64,000 nt of DNA from Filosporella fistucella (lineage: Eukaryota > Ascomycota > Leotiomycetes > Helotiales). Below, one piece after another: positions 1 to 11,003 of the stretch (the stretch's first letter is position 1; every line of letters starts with the position of its first letter). Below the pieces are notes generated by a model. That model was not told the DNA's origin. It did not search any database and was given only the letters and a program-made list of their open reading frames with translations. The position numbers were made by a program, and so were the translations under genes. The stretch covers positions 930,001 to 994,000 of the forward strand of contig JAQJZZ010000020.1 in assembly GCA_030077755.1 (NCBI GenBank). The letters run 5' to 3'.

Positions 1-2005
1 GATCACCTTAGCGATCCTGCCGGGCTCAATTAGATATCCAAGTTCCCGGGAACATGGTCTTTGCGGCACCATGTCAATCATCGTCAGTCTGACCTGTGAG
101 CCAACCATTCTTGCGCCCTGTTAGCTGCGAGCCTGGATACTTAGTTTCCAGAAGCCCTCTCTAGTACAAATCAACGCGGATCCCTTCGTTCTCTCGCTCT
201 TCAAAACTCTCTACATAAGCTTGATGTCAATATTTTCTACCATATTCGCTGTCCGGCTTGGAATGTCGAGCGAACATAAATTGGACCAAGGAAAACATAC
301 GCCCACACACCTCCAAAATCATGAAAATCTTTCAGCTTGGGACTTGATCGTCACACACGAGCAGGATTTATCACTCCGATGCAGATTCCATGAACACAAA
401 CCATCGTTCCGAATGCCAGAGCTTACAAGTCGTCCGGCAAATCGCAGAGCGGGCGATCAAACACAGCGGCTCTGTTACCGTTCCTCATTACTTTTTGCAG
501 TTGCCGTCATACCTTCCCAAAGGGGTTCGAAACACCAACTCTACAATGTGATGGGGGTTGCAAAGGTAATATCTTCAGTCAACAATTCAATGTGGTATTA
601 CGAATGTGCCACGTGATGCGGTATATTCTCGTCCTTTCTAAGTATAAGGCTGAGCCGTATTGGAGCCATAACACCTACTCTGAAACTACTATAGAGCAAC
701 CACATACAAAACTGGCAAGCCTTGCGCGAACCCGGGCGTTGAGGCTATTTGCCGGCCGTATGGGTCAGGAACAACTTTGGGGCGCCGGTGATCCTGTCTC
801 GGGCCGGCCGACAATAAGGAGTCAAAAGAACCGTCATTGCGGAAGTACTCCCATTCAAGCTGGGCACTTCGAGCACACGGGTACGCTTTTGATACGAAGA
901 TTGGAACATTGAATATTGCGCCATATATCAGCGGTTCGGTAGCTCTCGCCCAGCAGTATGAAGTGAGACTTTCATCTTACATCCCCATGTGAGAATTATC
1001 AAGGAGAGCCTTTTAGGGCGACGACAGAAGCCTCAACATACAGCTCTAACATCAAGAGCCCTTCTCCTGGACTCCGTGGAACAGTTCTCAGTTAGGGATC
1101 TTCGGCCACCGAAACACCGCCTTGTGCAGGTTACATCCTTTTGGATACGAAATCAGCTCATTGAGAAGAAAGTAATCTCGTTCGTCGCCCTGCTTATAGG
1201 TGTTAAAGATATTCAATGAAGAGTGGCGTTGAAATAATCTCCGAGCTGACGAAGAGGCGTAGCTGCTGTGTAACAGTATCCTTCGAACCTTTCTTCGTAT
1301 CCTGGTCGTAGCGATGAGGGGATGCAAACTGTACCCAAGATACAAACTATACATTAAGATATCACCATTTTGAAATAGTAAATCGAACAGCTTACTGTTT
1401 GCAAACAATTCCCCGCTTCACAAATCCAATTATTCGGGTTACAAACTGCTCCATCGCCGAGCTCGGACAGTAGCGGGCAGAATGGCACAGTTAGGATTCG
1501 TGCTACGGTTCTGATTATTGTTCAGCTGATCTTTTTGGGTGATGGGGGAGTTGCACGACGGATGGTAGTCAACAAACACACTACGACGTGGTGATGCGAC
1601 GTTGATTTGCGGAATGGCATCTCCGAGGAGAGCTAGAATTGGTATCGAGGGCTACCCGCTCTGCGAACTGGCTGTAGGTATTCTGAAGAGCTTATGGTAA
1701 TACAACACTTGAAGAGAAATTATGGTAATGCCAGAGAACATACCAACCAGAAAGAGATCTAGGCTCCTCACAAGCGCGCAAAATTCTTTTGTGTAAGACT
1801 GTTATATACAATACTACTATTTACAATTCGTTTCTAATAATGTTGTCCAATATTGTCACTTTCAATCAATTCCTGTGCATATGCCCAATGCTCTTCAACG
1901 CCTCGACAAATGCAACGCCATAACTTGGTATCCCTATTTGTATCCATAAAACTCCTAATTCCTATCCTTGCCCTTCTGTCTCCGTCATAGCGTCGTAAGA
2001 TCAAA
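1..2005. other. left-edge intergenic region, no supported gene
   Basis: No reading frame here resembles a known protein, and the longest (about 130 codons near 221-616) has no recognisable domain, no splice partner and ordinary composition. The right end is presumably the 3' untranslated region of the forkhead gene that ends at 2006. I see no tRNA, repeat array or transposon signature. Confidence 0.5.
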
Positions 2006-5000
2006 TCAAGCACTAAGCTGAGGTGGATTGGAGGTTGATACTCGCTTCGCTTCCCTTGAATCTCCAGCTTCATCCTCCTCATTCGGTCGCATTCGCTTTT
2101 GTCCAGCGAGTTGTGTCGTATCCATCTTCGGTGGCCCCTCTGCGTTGGCTCCATTTGGTGAACTCGTCAGTGGTGCTGGCGAAGCTGAGGGTCCGTTGGC
2201 CCTAGCTGGTGTCACAGCTGAACCGCCTGAGTTTGTCCTTTTCATACCGGGAGTCATCATTGGAGGACGCGGGCGAGTCTGTCCTTGGCCACTCATGGAT
2301 GGGCGTGAAATGGTAGGCGTCGACCTTTTTGGGTCGATAGATGCGGCTGATTGTTGGCCAGCATCAGTTGGCGTTCCGTTTTGGTTCCCGTCAGCTTGTG
2401 ATGCACCCGAGGGTGTAACAGAAGGCGGTGCCACCAAATCAATATGGAAGCCAGGGAGCCTGCTTAAGAGCTCCCTCAGGGCTGACACTATCTGAGTCTC
2501 TTTCCCATCTGCTCCAATGGTATTTGGTGTACGAGGTGTAACTCCCAGGAGCTCAGAAGCAGCAGTATCAACCAGTTCGTCGACGTCCTCCTCCTTCAAG
2601 GTTTTGGACGTCATCAGTAATACATGTTTAAAGCTTTTGAGAGCAGCTTTTACTTGAGAGCTGTCCAAAATAGAGCTTGCTGGTCTTGACATAGTTGAGG
2701 TGGGTGGTTGATCAGCCGAAGCGCGTTCTTGAGTAGAAGGTTGTTGATTAGGCTGAGGCTGAGGTTGATGTTGAGATTGAGGTGTTTGAGATGGTTGGGG
2801 TGATGGGTGTTGGTGAAGTTGGTAATGCGCTTGCAGTGGGGGTTGCGGCTGAGTTGGTGGGAGCTGATGTGGTTGTTGGACATTTTGATGATGTGCCTGT
2901 TGATTGGAATTGAAACTTGTTGACTGTGGAATTTGCGGCTGTTTGATTGGATAAGGAGCTGATGGCTGCTGAGAATTGGTCGCCGGGACCGCCTGAGAAA
3001 CAGATTCCTCGTTGGGTTGTGAACGATCATTCGATGGTGCATCACCAGGAGGGTTCGGTTTCGGTGCGTAAGGTGAGCTATATGATGATGTAGCTCCAGT
3101 AAGAGGTGCGGCAATAGGTATCGGGAAGTTTGGAGGTTGACCATGCATAGGATGCTGCATCCCTGGTGGTGGCATGTAGGCTCCATTCATTTGCGGAGGG
3201 GGTCCCATTTGGCCCATGTATTGAGGATGCTGACCGGGGATGTATGGCGGAGGCTGGCCTTGTTGGTATTGCATACCATAGGCTGGAGGTCCCATCATTC
3301 CAGGACCGGGTTGTCCATATGGCATTAAATGAGGAGCTTGGTGCAAAGGTTGATACATTCCGCCATGCATTTGTTGCGGAGGTGGAGTGGTCCTCCTTTT
3401 CTTTTCTTTTTCTACCGGGATGCCTGGAACAATTCTCCAGGTATAGCCTTTGCCTTCACGATCTGCCTTCTCAAAGGCAGCGTGCTGTGAAAGATTGTGA
3501 CGAACACTGCTTTGCCATCCTGTGGTAGTAGGTCGAACCGCGAACCAAGGATGCTTCCTACATATAGCGTGATAGATTTGAGGCAGAGAGAGTGAGCCGG
3601 TAGCTGAGGAGGATATCGCTTCGTAAATAAGAACAACGTAATTCTGAGCTGGCTTAATGAGCTGCTCAGGGGTGTAATCGTTTTCATCTCTGGATGGCGA
3701 TGGTGATCTGGGGATCTTCTCGGGCTTCTCCTTCTTCTCCTTCTTGATAGCCGAGGTTACATCACCATCGGATTCTTGCTTGACCTCTCCATCCTTGGGC
3801 TCCTTTGGCTTTCGTTTCGTGTATTTTCGCTTCTGAACAGGACCTTCGGGAGGCGTTTCTGGACGGGGGTGCTTCCGCGGTCTCCCAACCTTCCTCTTGC
3901 CTTCTGCTGATGGTTGAGCTGAACCTTCTTTAGGAGGCTCCAGAGGGAGTGGCTCAACAAGGGAGGATGCCTCTTTAGCTTCTTTCTTTGCCATCTTCAT
4001 CTCACGCTTCTCACGTTGGGACATGACGCCATCCTTTGGAGGACGACCAGGGCCACGTTTTCCAGCTTTTGGACTTTGAACTGGATGATTCCTGGCGGTA
4101 GATGGGCTCGAAGATTCATCCTTCTTGGTTTCTCTCTCCTCTATCCGGTGCTTAGATTTGTTCTTTCGACTTTGGTGGTTCGACAGTTGCTTCCGCCGTT
4201 CTTCAGGAATTTCTTGCTCATCCGCTTCTTCTCCACTGCCATCATCCTCGTCTTCCTCTTCATCCAAATCTTGGCCATCTCCATTCACACTTTGCGTCAA
4301 CCCATCATCTTGACTCTCTTCGCCAGTGTTATCAAATCCAGCACCGTCATTTGCACCTTCAGAATCTTCCTCGCCACTGGAACCATCACCCATACCAGAT
4401 CGGATGTTGTCCTCAAAATCCAAACTGACCTCTTTTCCTGTCGCACGGTCATGGAAAGACTGTGATTGATCGCCAGGTGGGCTACTGTTCTCCCATTGTG
4501 TCTCCGCACCAGTGCAGCCTTCTGGGACTCCTTGTGGCAGTCTAAAGGTTACTCCAACCCCTCCAATCTGCAAGCGGGTGCCCTGCTTCAGCGTTATGAC
4601 TTCCTCGGCGCCTCTCCAAATCTCTCCTTCAAAGCAGCCATTCCGACCTATAATGAAGGCCTCAAAAACACTTCTTCTGTGATTGAAAGCTATCTTAACA
4701 TGACGTCTTGAAATCGCTTTGAACTCTCCAAAAGGAGCATGACCGGCAGGGTGGATGGGGACTAGCGGGCATTCATCTGCTGAAGGTCGGTGGGATTCAA
4801 GATTGACAGGAACAGGGCTGTCAAAATCAGGAGCAAATCCTCGAGCTTGACTTATATTGGCTGGTGGCCCAGTAGCAAATGTTTGCGCTAAAGAATTCCT
4901 TCTGGAAGGATGACGAGATGATGAGCCAGAGGATTTTGACTTTTTACCACTTTTACTTTGTTTCCGCTTGTGTTGCTCCGGATCGGAGATGTGTTCATTG

Positions 5001-6064
5001 GCAGTTCTCAGGAAACCCGATTTCTCACTTAAATGAGACTTTGGTTGCTTGAAACCCGTACCCTTAGGGGTATGAGGCCCTCTGTTTTGGCCATGCAATG
5101 CTATCTCGCGTTCCTCGTCTTCCCGGGCCTTCGCGGCCTTCGCAGCTGCCAAATCTCGACCCAATACAACTGAATTCGTGGTCATATAGAATTCCCCATC
5201 TTCAAATTCTAACTTCGCGAAAGCTGGTATCTGCGCCGATTTTGCAGATGCTGCATGTTCATGGAGCTCGGGTGACTCGTCTAGCTGTGGAAGAGAGGTA
5301 TTATTGCCCAGGGCAAGACCAAGTATGGGTACGTTAGAGTCTGGATGAGTGAAGAGAGGGCCATCGTTTCCAGATATTTCTGCCAAAAGGCTCAGATAAT
5401 CTTGTTGTTGAGCCTGTGCCTGTGCCAACATAGCCATGTCCAGTAAGGTAGGATTTGACGCGCCTTCATAGAATGGTTGGAGTGTTGAGTCTGTCGCAGG
5501 AATTGCAGCATCTCCTGATCGAACAGGATTTTCGCTGTAGCTCAGTCCATTTTGTTGTCCATTGATATCCACGCTCGTGTCCAGAGCGTTTGTTGTTCCT
5601 ATATTTCCATCGATGTGCCCATCTGGGCTTTCACCTTGCCCCTGGTCACGTCCTACACCGGGCTGTAGTTCCACTGATTGAGTGTTGGAATCGGACGTCG
5701 CTATGTTTCGGGATGGTCTGTCCTGTTCTCCGCTTCCCATTTCATCCTGTTTCGATCCATCCATTTCCATATTGTCGAAAGGCAGTCTCGAGGGCATATC
5801 CGCGTGCGTGTCTGCGCCAATCGGGGCTTGTAAATTCTCTGGCGCGCTTGATGCTTGTGGGCCATCGTTATTACTCTGAGATGCTCCTTTGGTTTCCAAC
5901 TTGGCATCTCGTAGCTCCAGAGGAGAATTGTTGGTTGCTGTCTGTACAGCAGCGCCTGTCGCATCTTCGGGCTGGGCGGTGAGGTTCATGACATCCTCAT
6001 TTTGCGATGCTGAGACGGCCAGGGCTGCAGCATCATCGGATGCTGGATTCTGCGGTGAGGTCAT
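2006..6064 (-). CDS. FHL1: FHL1-type transcription factor with FHA and forkhead domains
   Basis: Single-exon gene of 1352 residues starting at the ATG at 6064. A GTG 33 nt upstream is in frame but is not a eukaryotic start. The FHA elements are split: strand region ending VVLGRDL at about 300-305, then SRRH at about 452-455 and RNG at about 474-476. The forkhead domain spans about 800-890 with the recognition-helix sequence SSVRHNLS. Two AT-hook-like GRP motifs lie at about 670 and 728. An acidic stretch (about 550-630), Lys-rich linkers and a long Q/P/H-rich C-terminal tail (about 900-1150) complete it. In yeast, Fhl1 binds ribosomal protein gene promoters and its FHA domain binds the co-regulators Ifh1/Crf1. 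A nuclear role in ribosome biogenesis is inferred by family. The domain call is secure; orthology to FHL1 rather than another FHA-forkhead factor is probable. Confidence 0.88.
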   Translation of the reverse strand: MTSPQNPASDDAAALAVSASQNEDVMNLTAQPEDATGAAVQTATNNSPLELRDAKLETKGASQSNNDGPQASSAPENLQAPIGADTHADMPSRLPFDNMEMDGSKQDEMGSGEQDRPSRNIATSDSNTQSVELQPGVGRDQGQGESPDGHIDGNIGTTNALDTSVDINGQQNGLSYSENPVRSGDAAIPATDSTLQPFYEGASNPTLLDMAMLAQAQAQQQDYLSLLAEISGNDGPLFTHPDSNVPILGLALGNNTSLPQLDESPELHEHAASAKSAQIPAFAKLEFEDGEFYMTTNSVVLGRDLAAAKAAKAREDEEREIALHGQNRGPHTPKGTGFKQPKSHLSEKSGFLRTANEHISDPEQHKRKQSKSGKKSKSSGSSSRHPSRRNSLAQTFATGPPANISQARGFAPDFDSPVPVNLESHRPSADECPLVPIHPAGHAPFGEFKAISRRHVKIAFNHRRSVFEAFIIGRNGCFEGEIWRGAEEVITLKQGTRLQIGGVGVTFRLPQGVPEGCTGAETQWENSSPPGDQSQSFHDRATGKEVSLDFEDNIRSGMGDGSSGEEDSEGANDGAGFDNTGEESQDDGLTQSVNGDGQDLDEEEDEDDGSGEEADEQEIPEERRKQLSNHQSRKNKSKHRIEERETKKDESSSPSTARNHPVQSPKAGKRGPGRPPKDGVMSQREKREMKMAKKEAKEASSLVEPLPLEPPKEGSAQPSAEGKRKVGRPRKHPRPETPPEGPVQKRKYTKRKPKEPKDGEVKQESDGDVTSAIKKEKKEKPEKIPRSPSPSRDENDYTPEQLIKPAQNYVVLIYEAISSSATGSLSLPQIYHAICRKHPWFAVRPTTTGWQSSVRHNLSQHAAFEKADREGKGYTWRIVPGIPVEKEKKRRTTPPPQQMHGGMYQPLHQAPHLMPYGQPGPGMMGPPAYGMQYQQGQPPPYIPGQHPQYMGQMGPPPQMNGAYMPPPGMQHPMHGQPPNFPIPIAAPLTGATSSYSSPYAPKPNPPGDAPSNDRSQPNEESVSQAVPATNSQQPSAPYPIKQPQIPQSTSFNSNQQAHHQNVQQPHQLPPTQPQPPLQAHYQLHQHPSPQPSQTPQSQHQPQPQPNQQPSTQERASADQPPTSTMSRPASSILDSSQVKAALKSFKHVLLMTSKTLKEEDVDELVDTAASELLGVTPRTPNTIGADGKETQIVSALRELLSRLPGFHIDLVAPPSVTPSGASQADGNQNGTPTDAGQQSAASIDPKRSTPTISRPSMSGQGQTRPRPPMMTPGMKRTNSGGSAVTPARANGPSASPAPLTSSPNGANAEGPPKMDTTQLAGQKRMRPNEEDEAGDSREAKRVSTSNPPQLSA

Positions 6065-9000
6065 CGCTGTCGCTTTGTTTAGTGACAGCTCTTCCACCGG
6101 TGGTAAATCCTCGCAAGGGGATCGTGATAGTATTGTTGGGGCCTGACTGATTGTCGATTGCGATGATCCGACCTGGCAATATTTTCGGGTTGTAAATCAC
6201 GTGATAATGCTGAAATAAGTGGAGTTTGTCAAAGAGTGGAAAGTTGACCGAGGTGGAGTGCTAGGTTTTGGGTTTTTCAAAAAGTCGAAAAGTCGAAAAG
6301 TGGAAAGCGATTTGAAAGTACTTGGAGGAAAATGGTACTTTTTATGTATTTTTGTGTGTGTATGTGCGAATAACTAGACACGTAGTTTCCACAAAGAATT
6401 AATTTTGAATTCATCATCGGTCCTGCTATTTTCAAGTTATGGAGTCATTATATCACCTTCAACTTTGACAACCACGGTTTCAAAGACATAGAGAGCCCAA
6501 GACGGTTAGCTGCGGCTGTGAACAAGCATCCGGTTCCCCGGCCGCTGCGTTCAGCAGCGCAATGGATGCAGATGTGATTGCCATTATTGATGGTCGCGAC
6601 AAAGAGCCTCATTAGAAAAAATACCCGCGATACAGTCACGCTGCAGCTGGAAGGACTGGGAGCGAGATGCTCATTTAAATCTACGTATCCTTTCACATGC
6701 ACAATGCTGTGCTACAGACATTCTTATAGAGACTCCAAATCCAGCGAAGATTTCATGTCATCATATCGTGTTTAATTGTTTAGTGCAAAATCCGGCATTT
6801 CGTTGGCTGTGGTCAGAATGAGGCCAAACGTCACTAGAGATATGGGTAGATAAGTAGTGTCTGTCCGGCATTATTAGGAATCATCTGTTTCATTCTTAAC
6901 GTCCTTTTCCTTTATTTATACCAAACCTTGGCACTTCAACTTCTATTCATCAAAGTCGAAAAGACAGTCCATTCAGATTCTCTTGTCTCATTAGTAATCT
7001 AGTATGGCCGGTGTTCCTCTTCCTATTTCGTGGGTCTATATTCAATGCGGAATAAATGATAACCCCTGCCGGTGCAAGATAGTTAGACCTACATTGGGTT
7101 CCTTCTTTGCTGTTGTCTCTGCTGAATGTATATGAAGGTTTAAAAACTCAAATCTAATACTAATCTCATCGCAGGTAGTGTGGTGGCCAGCTTCAGTTTT
7201 CCGTGGATGCTGTGCAACCGAACGAGGAAATAAGTGAGTCCAGACCATGACGCTATAGATGTCATATTCTAAAAAGTGCAGAATGCTTGGAGCGCCTGTC
7301 GAATAAAGTGGTAAAATCACCAGCGCAATACCTATCTGAAACATAGTACCAGCTACGTACTAGATGTTTGATGATAGATGAGAATGCAAGAGATACTTGA
7401 CCAGCCACACTGTGTGCTCTGCTCCCTATCATGATGTAATCTCCCTATGATATCGGGGTGGTGACTCTCCGTTAGATTCATTACCTTAATTCGTACCAAA
7501 TTTGTAAAGATATAGAATCATAGCGTTCAACTACCTTTCCAGGCTTGGGTCCATGGTATCTGGAAACATGACTAGTATATGAGACAATGGAAGGGGGTTT
7601 GGATTTCAGAAATTGTTACTGGACTCCAATCCATATAAATCTGACGACGTATTAATCTGAGTGGATTGCGGCTTTCCTAAGATATATCTCTACTTCAACA
7701 TCACCCATTTGCACTTATATTAATCCCATGTTGCCCATATGTACTTGCATTTTGCGAAATGTGTTCTTATACGCAACGGACATAGTCATAGAGATTATTC
7801 AACCTACACATTACTGTGGGCTGCCTTGCTAAATCTTTTACCGCAATAGCACCACAAGATATTCCCACATCTGAAAAGCAGCAATGCAAAACTCGTGCAC
7901 CTTACCCAGCCTTCCTTGTCAGAGACAGGTGAAATGTCTCGAAGGGTCAGTCAAACTTCGTAGGCGGCAAGCTTCTAATACATAAGCTGTGTATGCAATA
8001 CCGTTTAAATATGTTAGACTTCGGGGTAAACTTTGGAGATTCCATCTATACTTCTATATTCCTATACTTCTAACAAAAAGTAGTTGCAAAGATGAAAGCC
8101 AAACCCCGCATGTTGGCCAATCACACCTGAGGCTGCATCCACACTTTCGCTTCAAACCGCATTTAACAAATAAAGAGTTGATCAAATTCTGCAAATCTAA
8201 AGCACGATTGATTCTCTTTAGCTTTGAGATACGAAGAGATAACAGACACTTCGGCGTCGTGACTACTAGATGTAACCCCTATCTGCTCAAAAGCAAACCA
8301 GGAGCTCGACACTAAGCGAGCCCCTGAGTTCTCGCTTCGTTGCAACACCAGCTGCCAATGTCTCTCTTACTTATCTGTAGGTAATAGTGTGGGATATCCT
8401 TATAATCTTCATCAGTCAGCCAGAGCTTTTTGCGGTGCTGCTGCCGTCCGTGTGTCTTGTGATTGGCGTGCTTCTTCATAAATGCTCCGCCATGTATTAG
8501 GGCAAGAAATGTCTACAATAAATAGACCCAGAACTTCATCGAACTTCACTATGTCCTACCTCCTAGAGTCCTACTCTAGACTTCATAGCTGTTCCCATCA
8601 TTCAAAATGAGTGCCGCTTAATCAAATCTGATTTAATGTGCCACAGGAAACTGCAGAATAAGAATGATACAAGCCTCATAAAGCAACTTGAAGTTTTGGA
8701 TCTTGGTTTGCTGCTAAAGGTTTCCCAGGCTTTTCTTGCTACTGCTATTCTTTGAGTTGAATAGATACTATCATCATCCTACTCTTGATCAACTGAGACA
8801 GTAAGTGTCATGAAGAATCTATTCTTCGTCACGCACGCGAACTTTCACCATCCGTCTTCAGCTAAGTTTCAATCCGAAGTTTGCTATCAGCACTGTTCTT
8901 CGAATTGAATCCTACCCCGAATAGTTGAGATCCACTGCCCGCCGAAACTGGAAGTATCAAAAGGCAATTGATCCCCGCCAACCACTAGAATAATTAGCTT

Positions 9001-9146
9001 CGAATATTGTAGTAAGTTCTTTGATATCCCGACCGAGCCCTCGATACTCCATCTCGAGGTTTGAAGAGCCGCAATTCCCGAGCACCCACAGCATAGGACC
9101 ACTCTCTCAAGCACAACAGAGCTACACTCAGAGCGCACCTATCGCA
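6065..9146. promoter_or_regulatory. divergent intergenic region between FHL1-type gene and hypothetical gene
   Basis: About 3.1 kb between two divergent start codons. It must contain both promoters, but I recognise no gene. Near 6275-6305 there is a short tandem of GTCGAAAA units just upstream of the forkhead gene. ORFs here (for example around 7042-7344 and 7989-8315) lack recognisable domains and look random. The middle part (7300-8700) is AT-rich, without an evident transposon. Confidence 0.4.
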
Positions 9147-10563
9147 ATGGAGAATCAAAGCGATCAAAAAAGTGCAGTCGCACCACATGATATCAAATCT
9201 ACCACACCAGAGATGGTCACCAAGCACCCCGAATTTGCACAGCAGGTCGACGAACACCACGAGAAGCAGACGAATGACTTCAATCTACAAATTCCACGTG
9301 CTGGGCCAAATATACCATTTGCAGGTACGCCAGGTCAAGATCTGAATTTCCCCGAGTTTGCGAGAGAAGTGGACAAGCATCACGAAGCAAATGCAGTTCG
9401 TCCTTTACAACTTCTCGGTGAAACAGCCACCAGGAGAGTTGCTGCGAGCGCGTCTTTTGAGAGTGTAAGTATACCTACACTACACTTCATTGTGGGCACT
9501 AAACCGTTAAAGGACATTGCTGAGCAGGGCTTTCCTCAAGTATATGCTTCAAACGCTGCTAGTGGAGGAGCAAGTAGCGACGTGAATGCCGCCACGAGCA
9601 GCACACCAAACCAGTTCGCAACTCAAGAGGAATTCACTTCTGAGGGCAAGCTGTTTGTCACGGACAGCGACGAAACCGAGGAAGAAGATTTGAGTATCGA
9701 CATTTCAACGCCTATTCGATTTCAACGCAAGGACTACGATAACGAAGCAACGGGTGAGAACCAGATCAACCAAAGAGCCGAGCGCCCGAGCAATGTTGTC
9801 GCTGCACCTGCCGTACAAGCTCATACTCCTGACACAGAGTCTGAGGAATATAAGCTTTGCAATGAGTACATATCTTTGCTACTTGATGGGAGTGCCGATC
9901 CAGTCAAGAGAGAGCAACGCTTGCAGGAGCTGGAGAAGGTTGTTCGTCCACCAGGAAGCCCCTCATGTGAGTCGTTGTTCCTCCCACCTACTCCACGATC
10001 CTGAGACTCGATTGTTCCCAAGATCTTCATGCGATCCATTCTAGTACCATACTGACAGAGTTATAGGGTTGCCCCCTGATGTTCAAGAGCGCGACTATTA
10101 TATTCGTGACGGTAAATTCGATATGAAGGCATGGGAAAATAATTTTGGTCAATGGCGTGAAGAACCTGAGGATCTGTTTGGCCAGGCTGTTTTTCCTGGC
10201 CAACCACTCGATTGGGGACAAGATTTGCATGACAGCGCGCTGCCACAGGGTCCCCCTCTCGACTTTGACATGAAGTCTCTCGCTAACGTTGATCAAGAAA
10301 TGGATGTACAGCTCGAAGCCGAGATGGGTGCTGAGTCGACTGGAAGTACCATCACCGAAGATCTTCAAGAAGATACAAGCGGCGCGACGAATGCATCTGT
10401 TGACCCTTCTAATGAGCAAGTAAATCTTAAGACGGATAACTGCCGAAAAAGCGCAAGAGATCCAGCTCTTGAGAATGCACTTGTCAATTCTTTTGATGAC
10501 CAGTCTGCTGAACCCCCTCTAGCTAAGCGAGCAAAATTATCAGGCGGAATGAAAACAAGCTAA
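9147..10563 (+). CDS. hypothetical acidic protein with duplicated PEFAxxVDxHHE motif
   Basis: I do not recognise this family. The model uses the ATG at 9147 and exons 9147-9464, 9513-9966 and 10067-10563, giving 422 residues. The second intron (100 nt, GTGAGT to TTATAG) is required to join the frames and creates the run PSWLPPDVQERDYY. The first intron (48 nt, GTAAGT, ending TTAAAG) is optional by frame, because it is 16 open codons. If retained, the protein has 438 residues. Two copies of a PEFA-x2-VD-x-HHE motif lie at about residues 28-39 and 69-80, suggesting a small repeated binding element. The rest is rich in D, E, S and T with no membrane segment or signal peptide, and the C-terminus has a KRAKL basic patch. 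Intron-exon logic supports a real gene; function is unknown. Confidence 0.7.
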
Positions 10564-11003
10564 AATTCCCGGGGAAGCAAAGTCGCCAAACGAAATCAAT
10601 AAGGGTTCTCAGAGATGAGAAGGCTCATATTTTGTCTTGCCACTTTCTATACAGCACTCTGGCAGGGTTTGGAATAGATGGGAAAGCTTTTCAAGCACCA
10701 TCGTGTTCCCCGAGACGGAAACGAGCAACAATTTCGATATCAACAAGGAAGGATAGACGGCGGCTCATAAGAGAAGTTTTCCCATCTCATTGGCATCGAT
10801 GACGAAAAGCTATTCTCTTGAATAGAACAAATATCACGAGAATATCTTGGACTTCTTGCTTACTTTGTGATGGACAAGGATTTCATTTCATGTCAGCGTA
10901 TTCTTTCTCGCTCACGCAATACTAGAATCTTGACTGGTATGTTACATCACCCAAACGCCAAGTCTATGCAATGTCTATGCACTCTATGCTTTCGCTTCTC
11001 CTT
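10564..11003. other. convergent 3' region between hypothetical gene and helicase
   Basis: This 440-bp segment lies between two stop codons facing each other and should hold both 3' untranslated regions. I see no additional gene or repeat in it. Confidence 0.5.

Noticed and set aside
520..540. tRNA B-box-like GGTTCGAAAC; similar GGATCGAACC at about 12415
   Set aside because: No matching A-box at the right distance and no T-arm or acceptor-stem pairing; the second lies in a helicase intron.
221..1219. ORFs of 76-131 codons at the left edge
   Set aside because: No domain, atypical starts for two of them, no splice partners; consistent with chance frames.
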